A stretch of DNA of 13,905 nt from assembly GCA_910585565.1 (NCBI GenBank), contig CAJUFC010000110.1, forward strand, positions 1-13,905. Reading direction: 5' to 3'. The notes beneath the pieces are model-generated. The model did no database searches and was not told the DNA's origin. It saw nothing but the letters and a program-made list of their open reading frames with translations. This document shows positions 7,636-13,905 of this stretch, piece after piece. This DNA comes from an uncultured Eggerthellaceae bacterium. GTDB lineage: Bacteria; Actinomycetota; Coriobacteriia; Coriobacteriales; Eggerthellaceae. Every line of letters begins with the position of its first letter. Positions within the stretch are counted from its first letter, which is position 1. Both the position numbers and the translations under genes were made by a program.

Positions 7636-7687
7636 GGTGTTGCAACCTCCTTGCTTGGCGGTAGGCGAGGTTGCGCACCATTTTTTT
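7636..7687 (+). terminator. Plus-strand intrinsic-terminator-like hairpin with no upstream gene
   Basis: The stem is GGTG (7636-7639) with CACC (7676-7679), then GCAACCTC (7642-7649) with GAGGTTGC (7667-7674). A small internal loop separates the two stem parts and the terminal loop is 17 nt. Seven T residues follow at 7681-7687. Structure and T-tract fit a plus-strand intrinsic terminator, but no plus-strand gene lies before it in the window. On the minus strand the same hairpin would fall in the 5' leader of the surface gene that starts at 7541. Confidence 0.5.
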
Positions 7688-7851
7688 GACCCTGCTTACC
7701 TCAACAGGGATTGCTCATAGCTCCAATGCACTAGTAGAAATCAAATGAATAAAATTGGAGAACGTACAGCAAATCCGTTGTGCCGATTCTCGACATACGC
7801 ACCCCTTCCTATGATTCCCGATTGCTTTGTCGGCAGGTACGCCCCAAAACC

Positions 7852-7887
7852 AAAAAAGGCGCGTCCCTCACAAGGAGGGAACGCGCC
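7852..7887 (-). terminator. Minus-strand intrinsic terminator
   Basis: A stem of GGCGCGT and CCCTC with their complements (7858-7887, one unpaired base, five-base loop) is followed on the minus strand by six T residues (the A-run at 7852-7857). It is a good intrinsic terminator for leftward transcription. It lies about 1 kb beyond the dxs stop and about 310 bp before the surface gene's start, so it could end dxs-operon read-through or act as an attenuator in a surface-gene leader. Confidence 0.75.
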
Positions 7888-7910
7888 GTGCAAAAAGGTC
7901 TCCTCCTTGT
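7870..7910 (-). promoter_or_regulatory. Possible antiterminator helix competing with the 7852-7887 terminator
   Basis: On the minus strand, ACAAGGAGG (complement of 7902-7910) is perfectly complementary over nine bases to CCTCCTTGT (complement of 7870-7878). The second element forms part of the terminator stem and its loop, so the two helices cannot form together. This is the arrangement of transcription attenuators, but I recognise no known riboswitch or T-box motif upstream. The purine-rich segment could instead be a ribosome site or chance. Confidence 0.35.
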
Positions 7911-8181
7911 TGCCAGACAAGTTCAGCCGAAAACTCGTATCAGCACATAGCTTCCACGCACGGTTGATGAGGAGAGCACTTGATGCCCTACACTCCACAC
8001 GTGGATATATATGCTTGTTTGATACGAAAGAATAAGTGAGTTCCGTACGCACTCATCGTCGGCTTATATGAACTTATCTGGCGACTCACATAATACCCGT
8101 TTTGTTCGCCCCCACCTATATCAAACAAAACGTCCACAACTTCCTGTCCTACCCACTCCAACAATCAGACGCTCGTGCATG

Positions 8182-8222
8182 TTGCCATATTCATATAATA
8201 GTATGTATAATTATATGAATAT
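8182..8222 (+). promoter_or_regulatory. Toxin-antitoxin promoter overlapped by a perfect 12-bp inverted-repeat operator
   Basis: TTGCCA (8182-8187) and TATAAT (8206-8211), 18 bp apart, form a good sigma-70-type promoter. ATATTCATATAA (8187-8198) and TTATATGAATAT (8211-8222) are perfect inverted copies separated by 12 bp and overlap both promoter boxes. Type II antitoxins usually repress their own operon by binding such palindromes, so this is the likely operator. A nine-base match to one arm (TTATATGAA, 8064-8072) occurs further upstream. Confidence 0.75.
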
Positions 8223-8239
8223 CTAGCAAGGGAGCTCAC

Positions 8240-8536
8240 ATGCCTACCGTCAAGCCTATATCTGATCTGCAACGAAACATGGCTGACATCAGCCGCGAAT
8301 GCATGGAGACCAAAAAGCCCATCTACCTCACCAAAAACGGAGCGGCAACGCTAGTAGTCATGGATGCCGAAGCCTTCGATGAAGAAATGGCGCTGCACGA
8401 GGCTGTCTTCGAACGTGAGTCTCGGGTATATAGTGCCATCATGCGCGGAGTCGAAGACGTGCGCGAAGGGCGGATTCGAACGTTCGCTCAGGCCCAGAAA
8501 GATGCGCACGTATTCCGGACGGCGCGCAATGCATGA
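8240..8536 (+). CDS. Type II antitoxin, Phd/YefM family
   Basis: 98 residues, start ATG at 8240 with AAGGGAG five bases upstream. The N-terminal half (KPISDLQRNMADISREC, then PIYLTKNGAATLVVMD) is the Phd/YefM fold, which dimerises and binds DNA. The C-terminal half (MALHEAVFERES... to the end) is helical and charged, as expected of the part that wraps and neutralises the toxin. The toxin gene overlaps its last 8 bp, so the two are translationally coupled. The inverted repeat over its promoter points to autorepression, probably with the toxin as co-repressor. Family assignment is by motif and context; the specific subfamily is not resolved. Confidence 0.88.
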   Translation: MPTVKPISDLQRNMADISRECMETKKPIYLTKNGAATLVVMDAEAFDEEMALHEAVFERESRVYSAIMRGVEDVREGRIRTFAQAQKDAHVFRTARNA

Positions 8537-8867
8537 CGACGAGAACCAGCCACACTTCAAAATAGTACTGACTGACGAGGCCTACTTCGCCTATGCTTCA
8601 CTGCCAAGCGAGCGGTTGCTCAAGCGCATGACTAATGACATTGGCCTCCTGGCATGCACGCCTCTGCTTGGTCGTACCTACGATCCCGCCTATGAGGCAA
8701 AACGGCCACCATTTCCCTGCAGAGTGCTCTACTGTGAACACTACGGCATCTACTACGGCGTCAACGACGATGAGAGTCTTGTTACGATATTCGCCATCGA
8801 AGACCAACGGCGCAATCCCCGTAAGCGTTTCTCCTCGTTTGAATATGGCCTCGAGCGCCTTGATTAG
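8529..8867 (+). CDS. Type II toxin, RelE/ParE superfamily
   Basis: 112 residues. ATG at 8529 overlaps the antitoxin stop by 8 bp, the usual spacing in such pairs. The protein reads KIVLTDEAYFAYASLP...LLKRMTNDI, then RPPFPCRVLYCEHYGIYYGVNDDESLVTIFAIEDQR, ending in RNPRKRF. This order of two helices and a curved sheet with a basic end matches the RelE/ParE superfamily. RelE-type members cut mRNA on the ribosome and ParE-type members poison gyrase; sequence reading alone cannot say which this is. It is slightly longer than the typical 85-105 residues. No good ribosome site precedes it, consistent with translation by coupling. It converges on dxs, with stop codons 24 bp apart. Confidence 0.83.
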   Translation: MHDDENQPHFKIVLTDEAYFAYASLPSERLLKRMTNDIGLLACTPLLGRTYDPAYEAKRPPFPCRVLYCEHYGIYYGVNDDESLVTIFAIEDQRRNPRKRFSSFEYGLERLD

Positions 8868-8891
8868 TTCGCGCTGACCGCAACGGGCAGT

Positions 8892-10808
8892 CTAGACGTC
8901 CTGCTGAGGCAGAACACGCATCACCGCGTCAACGATGCCTTGGGGGTTGAGGCCGATGTCAGCCAGGAGGAGGTCGCTTTTGCCTTGCATGATGAAGCGA
9001 TCGGGGATGCCGAGGGTGATGGCCGGGGTCGTGCAGCCAAGGCGCGACAGCACCTCTAGCACGCCTTCGCCAGCGCCGCCTTCCAAAACGCCCTCCTCGG
9101 CGGTCACCACGAGGCGCGTCTCGGCAGCGCGCTGGATGGCCTCTTCGTCGAGGGGCTTGGCCCACACCATGTCGACGACGCGCGCCGTGATGCCCGACTC
9201 CGCCAGCAGGCCAGCGGCGTCCTGAGCGGCCTTCACCATGCGCCCGAAGGCTAGGATTGCAACGTCAGCACCCTCGCGCACGGTAATCGACCTGCCTACT
9301 TCCAGCATCTCAGGCTCTGCCGAGCCATCTACGTACACCGTCTCGGCCGACCCGCGCGGATAGCGAATCCCCACCGGTCCCGATAGCCGGAGCGCCGTAT
9401 GCACGGCATCGGACAGCCGTCGCTGGTCAGATGGCACGATGAGTTTCATGTTAGGCACCATGCGCATCATGGCCATATCAAAGACGCCGTGATGCGTGGG
9501 GCCGTCATCGCCCACCAAGCCAGCGCGGTCGAGCGCGAACACGACATCGAGGTTGGGCAGCGCCACGTCCACGATCATCTGGTCGAGCGCACGCTGCATG
9601 AAGGTGGAATAGATGGCGCAGACCGGCTTTTTGCCCGCGATGGCAAGCCCCGAGGTCATAGCCACGGCTTGCTCCTCGGCAATGCCGACGTCGATGAAGC
9701 GCTCGGGGAACTCAGCACGAAACGCCTTGAGCCCCGTGCCGCCCTCCATGGCAGCCGTGATGGCGACGATGCGCTCGTCAACACGCGCCTCGCGCGTGAT
9801 GGCGTCGCTGAACACCTGCGTGTACGTGCGCGCGCCAATGCCCGCAGCCTTGCCAGGGGCAGACACAGCCTCGCCGGTGATGGGGTTGTACGGCCCCACC
9901 CCATGGAAGCGCTCCGCTTGCTCCTCGGCTGGCCCAAAGCCGGCACCCTTCTTCGTGACCGCATGTATCAGCACGGGCTCGTCCATCGGCAGCACCAGCT
10001 CGAGCATCTCGCGCAGGCCCTTGATGTCATGTCCGTCGATGGGCGGCGTGCACACGATGCCCAAGTGCTCGTAGATCATCGACTGCGGGATGAACATCTG
10101 CTTCGTCGCCTCTTTGGCGCGCTTGCCGAACTCGGCGAATGCGTTCGAGGTGCGGCCGCCGCGCTCCAACTTGTCCTGCAGCGCCTCGCGCACGTCGCGA
10201 TAAGACGCCATGGCACGCACGTTGCCGAAATGCTTGACGAGCGCACCCACATTGCGCGAGATGGACATCTCGTTGTCATTAAGGATGATGACCATCGGCA
10301 GCTGCTGGCTGCCGATGTAGTTCAGCGCCTCGAACGCCATGCCGCCCGCAAGCGCCGCATCCCCGATGATGGCGATGATCTTCTCGTCGGTGCCTGACAG
10401 CTGCTTGGCCTTCGCAAGGCCTGACGCCACCGAGAGCGAATCAGATGCATGTCCTGACGGGTGCGTGTCGTAGACGCTCTCGCTCGGCCGCGGGAACCCC
10501 GAGATGCCGCCATACGTGCGCAGCGTGTCAAATCGGTCAAGGCGCCCCGTCACCAGCTTGTGAGCGTAAGACTGGTGCCCCACATCAAACACGATCTTGT
10601 CCTTGGGGGCATGCAAGACGCTATGGACCGCCAAGATGATATCGACAGCCCCCAGCGAGGACGCCACGTGTCCGCCATTGCGCGAGGTGGTGTCTATGAT
10701 CTGGCGACGTATCTCGGCCGCCAATATCTCGAGCTCAGGAACGCTGAGGGCATGAAGGTCCTCAGGGGAAGAGACGCAATCGAGTATGCGCTTATCGCAC
10801 TGAAGCAT
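8892..10808 (-). CDS. dxs: 1-deoxy-D-xylulose-5-phosphate synthase
   Basis: Condenses pyruvate and glyceraldehyde 3-phosphate to 1-deoxyxylulose 5-phosphate with thiamine diphosphate, the first step of the MEP isoprenoid pathway; cytosolic homodimer. It has 638 residues, normal for the family. Visible features are the N-terminal TTSRNGGHVASSLG with its active-site histidine, FDVGHQSYAHKLVTGR, the thiamine-binding segment GDAALAGGMAFEALN near 147, the catalytic glutamate of DVGIAEEQAV (about E378), DRAGLVGDDGPTHHGVFD, and a transketolase C-terminal domain. The usual GDG of the cofactor motif reads GDA here. ATG at 10808 is chosen because the family's N-terminus begins just after it; upstream in-frame starts lie inside xseB. 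It overlaps xseB by 17 bp and has only a weak ribosome site, so coupling is likely. No terminator follows its stop. Confidence 0.95.
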   Translation of the reverse strand: MLQCDKRILDCVSSPEDLHALSVPELEILAAEIRRQIIDTTSRNGGHVASSLGAVDIILAVHSVLHAPKDKIVFDVGHQSYAHKLVTGRLDRFDTLRTYGGISGFPRPSESVYDTHPSGHASDSLSVASGLAKAKQLSGTDEKIIAIIGDAALAGGMAFEALNYIGSQQLPMVIILNDNEMSISRNVGALVKHFGNVRAMASYRDVREALQDKLERGGRTSNAFAEFGKRAKEATKQMFIPQSMIYEHLGIVCTPPIDGHDIKGLREMLELVLPMDEPVLIHAVTKKGAGFGPAEEQAERFHGVGPYNPITGEAVSAPGKAAGIGARTYTQVFSDAITREARVDERIVAITAAMEGGTGLKAFRAEFPERFIDVGIAEEQAVAMTSGLAIAGKKPVCAIYSTFMQRALDQMIVDVALPNLDVVFALDRAGLVGDDGPTHHGVFDMAMMRMVPNMKLIVPSDQRRLSDAVHTALRLSGPVGIRYPRGSAETVYVDGSAEPEMLEVGRSITVREGADVAILAFGRMVKAAQDAAGLLAESGITARVVDMVWAKPLDEEAIQRAAETRLVVTAEEGVLEGGAGEGVLEVLSRLGCTTPAITLGIPDRFIMQGKSDLLLADIGLNPQGIVDAVMRVLPQQDV

Positions 10809-11172
10809 CCTTGTCGCTTTCGTCGGATGATAGAAGTGAGGACGGCTCTGCAGCGCCCTCGGCAGCCAGCTCCTCGGAAACGCTTTCGCCGGCATCCATC
10901 GATGGGACATCCGCCTCAGATGTGGCTGCTTCGCCAGCAGATACGCCATCGACACCTGCCCCGTCAACGTCATCTGCCGCGATGACCTCTTCCTCGGGAG
11001 GCAGGATATCGGCCTCGCTCAGGTCGCATGCCGCCAGCCCCAGCTTGACTGCCTCCTCGTACAAGGCAAGCGCGTCGTCCAGCGAGATGCCCTCTTGGGC
11101 TATCTCGTCGACGATCTCGTCGAGCCGCGTCTTGACGGACGAGAAATCAGCGGATTCCTGCTGCTCCATCAT
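10792..11172 (-). CDS. xseB: Exodeoxyribonuclease VII small subunit with long acidic tail
   Basis: XseB partners XseA in exonuclease VII, which degrades single-stranded DNA from both ends. Residues 5-60 match the family: a coiled-coil-forming stretch (KTRLDEIVDEIAQEGISLDDALALYEEAVKLGLAACDLSEAD). The family normally ends soon after, at about 70-85 residues. Here about 65 further residues follow, rich in D, E, A and S, with no recognisable domain. The start ATG at 11172 overlaps the nusB stop as ATGA. A second ATG directly behind it (11169) is better spaced from the GAGGAGG site and may be the real start. No xseA lies in this window. The 3' end overlaps dxs by 17 bp. Confidence 0.83.
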   Translation of the reverse strand: MMEQQESADFSSVKTRLDEIVDEIAQEGISLDDALALYEEAVKLGLAACDLSEADILPPEEEVIAADDVDGAGVDGVSAGEAATSEADVPSMDAGESVSEELAAEGAAEPSSLLSSDESDKDASVR

Positions 11173-11588
11173 GCCTCCTCGATCTGGCGGGCAAGGTTGC
11201 CGAGCATGCCGTTCACGAACTTGGGGGAGTCGTCATCCCCACCAAACGACTTGGCCATCTCGACCGCCTCGTTGATGGAGACCGATATCGGCACCGCATC
11301 GACATACAGCATCTCGTACAAGGCGATGCGCAGTATCGCAAGGTCCATGACCGGCATGCGCTCGATCTTCCAATTGCGCGAGCTGGTCGAAAGCCGCTCG
11401 TCGATCTCCTCGAGATGGTCTTCGACCCCCTCGACCAGGCTATACGCGTAGTCGGTCACTGTGCTCTCAAGGCAGCTGATGTCGCCTGCCTTCAGCAGCT
11501 CCAAGGCCGACGTGTTGCGAATGGCACCCGTGTAGAGGATTTGGGCAGCGCATTTGCGCGCTGACGTACGTTCGTGTTGATGAGCCAT
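11169..11588 (-). CDS. nusB: Transcription antitermination protein NusB
   Basis: 139 residues, the normal NusB length. NusB with NusE (ribosomal protein S10) binds boxA RNA and promotes antitermination, mainly in rRNA operons. The N-terminus (HERTSARKCAAQILYTG) and especially the C-terminus (VPISVSINEAVEMAKSFGG, then DDDSPKFVNGMLGNLAR) are the family's signature helices. ATG at 11588 lies 2 bp after the Asp23 stop with no strong ribosome site, so it is probably coupled to the upstream gene. Its stop overlaps the xseB start. Its position between yqhY-like and exonuclease VII genes matches the Bacillus cluster. Confidence 0.95.
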   Translation of the reverse strand: MAHQHERTSARKCAAQILYTGAIRNTSALELLKAGDISCLESTVTDYAYSLVEGVEDHLEEIDERLSTSSRNWKIERMPVMDLAILRIALYEMLYVDAVPISVSINEAVEMAKSFGGDDDSPKFVNGMLGNLARQIEEA

Positions 11589-11590
11589 GG

Positions 11591-11944
11591 CTAGTTCTGA
11601 CCGAAGCTGATGCCGTCAATGTAGATGTCCACAAAGGACACCTCGACGCCAACCTGCATGAGCAGGGCATCCGCCACAGCCTGGCGAATGTTGGCCGCAA
11701 GCTCAGGAAGGACATAGCCATACTCCACCGTGAGGTGGAGCGTGATCTCGAGTTTGCCCTCCTCGTCACGACGGCTTTCGATGCCGGAAGTCGATGGCTT
11801 GTTGGCAAGCTTCGTGAAAAAGCCGCTCATGACCGGGTCACCGAGGGCAGACACGCCCTCGGTTTCGCTCACCGCGATTGAGATGATGGTGTCGATCACG
11901 CCCGGAGCGAGCGTGATGTTGTCCTTGGCCTGAGACTGCGTCAT
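11591..11944 (-). CDS. Asp23/Gls24 (YqhY-like) family protein
   Basis: 117 residues. ATG at 11944 overlaps the accC stop as ATGA, with GGGAG seven bases upstream. The protein shows the Asp23/Gls24 pattern: ITLAPGVIDTIISIAVSETEGVSALG at the start, a variable middle with K and R, then ITLHLTVEYGYVLPELAANI and VADALLMQVGVEVSFVDIYIDGISF. Family members are small proteins without catalytic residues, linked to the cell envelope and stress. The copy beside accBC (YqhY in Bacillus) is associated with control of acetyl-CoA carboxylase; that role here is inferred from position. The larger open frame beginning at 12241 is accC read out of frame and is not the gene. Confidence 0.9.
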   Translation of the reverse strand: MTQSQAKDNITLAPGVIDTIISIAVSETEGVSALGDPVMSGFFTKLANKPSTSGIESRRDEEGKLEITLHLTVEYGYVLPELAANIRQAVADALLMQVGVEVSFVDIYIDGISFGQN

Positions 11945-13292
11945 CGCAAATCTCCCATCTGCGTCTCGAGGAAATCGGTCGTCGCTTCCCCATCGATGAA
12001 GACCTGGTTGTCCAGCACGCGCTTGTGGAACGGAATGGTCGTCGCGATGCCCTCGATGACGAACTCGTCCAAGGCGCGCTTGGCGCGGGCAATCGCCTCG
12101 TTGCGATCTTGGCCATAACAGATGAGCTTGGCCACCAGCGAGTCGTAGTACGGCGATATGCGCGACCCCTCCTGTAGGTACGTCTCGACGCGTACGCCCG
12201 GACCGCCCGGCAGCCGCAGCTTCGTGATGGTGCCAGGGCACGGGCGGAAGCTGTGCTCGGGGTCTTCTGCGTTGATGCGCATCTCGATGGCATGGCCCTG
12301 CGGCACAAACGGCATGCGCCCTGCGCAGCTGATGGGCTCGCCAGCCGCAATGCGAATCTGCTCCTTGATGATGTCGGTGTCGGTGATCATCTCGGTGACC
12401 GGATGCTCTACCTGCACGCGCGTGTTCATCTCCATGAAGTAGAAGTTGCCGTCCTGGTCGAGCAAGAACTCGATCGTGCCGGCATTGCGGTAGTTGACCG
12501 CACGCATGGCCTTGACGGCCGCTACGCCCATGGCACGGCGAGTCTCGTCGGTCAGCGCCGGAGAGGGTGCCTCCTCAAGCAGCTTCTGGTGGCGACGCTG
12601 GATGGAGCAATCGCGCTCGCATAGCGTGACATAGTTGCCAAAGTCATCGGCCAGCACCTGCACCTCGACGTGGCGCGGGCGCAAGACGAGTTTCTCGAGA
12701 TAGACGCCACCGTTGCCGAAGGCAGCCTCAGCCTCAGCGCTCGCCGCCTTGAACTGCGGCTCGAGGTCAGCAGGGTCATGCACCTCGCGCATGCCCTTGC
12801 CGCCACCGCCCGCCGTTGCCTTGATGAGCACCGGATAGCCAACACGCTCAGCGAACGCGCGTGCGTCCTCGACGCCGGCACAGATGCCATCCGAGCCCGG
12901 CACCGTCGGCACCGCGCAAGCCATCATCGTCTCGCGCGCCGAGGCCTTGTCGCCCATGCGCTCGATGCACTCAGCCGAAGGCCCGATGAACACGAGGTCG
13001 TTGTCAACGCAGGCACGCGCGAACTCGGCGTTCTCAGCCAAGAAGCCATAGCCTGGGTGAATAGCCTCGGCGCCCGTGTTCTTGGCCGCCATGATGATGC
13101 TCGGGATCTGCAGGTAGCTCTTGTTGGAAGGAGCCGGCCCGATGCAGACAGCCTCGTCGGCATACTGCACGGGATAGGTGTCTGCGTCCTCGGTCGAATA
13201 GACCGCGACGGTCTTGATGCCCAGCTCGCGAGCGGCGCGCATGACACGCAGCGCCACCTCGCCACGGTTTGCAACCAGTATCTTTTGAAACA

Positions 13293-13293
<1 letters not shown>
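11941..13293 (-). CDS. accC: Acetyl-CoA carboxylase biotin carboxylase subunit
   Basis: Carboxylates the biotin on AccB using ATP and bicarbonate, the first half of malonyl-CoA formation. 450 residues, the usual length for a free AccC. Residues 1-110 form the N-terminal domain (FQKILVANRGEVALRVMRAA). The ATP-grasp domain has the glycine-rich KATAGGGGKGMR at 158-169, RRHQK at 233-237, EAPSP at 241-245, and the metal/catalytic block EMNTRVQVEHPVTE at 288-301 (E288, N290, R292, E296). The biotin carboxylase C-terminal domain follows (INAEDPEHSFRPCPGTI). GGAG lies eight bases before ATG 13293, which shares one base with the accB stop (TAATG). No carboxyltransferase genes (accA/accD) are in the window. 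Confidence 0.97.
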
Positions 13294-13796
<503 letters not shown>

Positions 13797-13905
13797 GTAG
13801 TCCTCCTCTTTGGTACCGCTGGATTCCTGCTCGAGCATGAAATCCACCTTTTCGGATGTGCGGTGCTTGCTCAGATACGTCCTTGCTTCGTTCGGGAAGA
13901 GCGCG

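Larger units (their letters stand above)
7542..8239. other. 698-bp intergenic region between the surface gene and the toxin-antitoxin pair
   Basis: No gene is supported here. Overlapping opposite-strand frames at 7741-8052 (minus) and 7745-8035 (plus) lack ribosome sites and family features. The region holds a plus-strand terminator-like hairpin (7636-7687), a minus-strand intrinsic terminator (7852-7887) with a possible competing helix, a 9-bp inverted repeat (CGTTTTGTT 8098-8106 with AACAAAACG 8124-8132), and the toxin-antitoxin promoter/operator at its right end. It is far richer in A+T than its surroundings, as expected for regulatory DNA. No clear promoter for the minus-strand surface gene stood out. 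Confidence 0.6.

Noticed and set aside
7741..8052. Small opposite-strand open frames (plus 7745-8035, minus 7741-8052)
   Set aside because: They lie over each other on opposite strands, neither has a convincing ribosome site, and the minus one runs through the intrinsic terminator. An AAGGAGG before an internal TTG (near 7895) is better explained as part of the RNA structure.
10809..10973. Longer dxs starting at 10973
   Set aside because: The added 55 residues lie inside xseB in another frame and match nothing in Dxs; the family N-terminus begins right after ATG 10808.

Overview
The window looks like chromosomal DNA of a high-GC Gram-positive bacterium, most likely a Coriobacteriia-type actinobacterium (Olsenella/Collinsella/Slackia range). 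That placement is an inference from the GC-rich coding sequence, the Firmicutes-like order of the housekeeping genes, and the very large secreted proteins with BspA-type leucine-rich and InlB-type repeats. No phylogenetic marker was tested.

Right half (8892-13905), all on the minus strand and tightly packed: accB, accC, an Asp23/YqhY gene, nusB, xseB and dxs. Neighbours overlap by 1-17 bp or are 2 bp apart, so this reads as one operon. It joins the first step of fatty-acid synthesis (biotin carboxyl carrier protein and biotin carboxylase), a YqhY-like protein often found beside accBC, the antitermination factor NusB, the small subunit of exonuclease VII, and the entry enzyme of the MEP isoprenoid pathway. 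The order matches the Bacillus-type cluster accB-accC-yqhY-nusB-folD-xseA-xseB-ispA-dxs with folD, xseA and ispA missing.

Middle (7542-8891): a plus-strand type II toxin-antitoxin pair (Phd/YefM-like antitoxin, RelE/ParE-like toxin). Its promoter is overlapped by a perfect 12-bp inverted repeat. The pair converges on dxs with only 24 bp between stop codons. The intergenic DNA from 7542 to 8239 holds a minus-strand intrinsic terminator with a possible competing helix, and a plus-strand terminator-like hairpin with no visible gene to serve.

Left half (1-7541), minus strand: two tandem genes for very large exported proteins. The upstream one (2175-7541, about 1788 aa) has a long pre-signal region partly encoded by a 125-bp palindromic repeat element, then BspA-type LRRs, a markedly lower-GC module, and InlB/Flg_new-type repeats. 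The downstream one (start at 1841, cut by the left edge) has a signal peptide, seven copies of an unfamiliar repeat of about 25 residues (consensus near GIRLEVPKQAF plus an acidic GDDTKAADG turn), then at least five InlB B-type repeats. Between them, 333 bp of GC-rich DNA carries a long imperfect inverted repeat and 40-bp direct repeats. They are probably adhesins or cell-surface proteins of a host-associated bacterium. The 25-residue repeat, the repeat element inside the pre-signal region, and the intergenic RNA structures are the least ordinary parts of the window.
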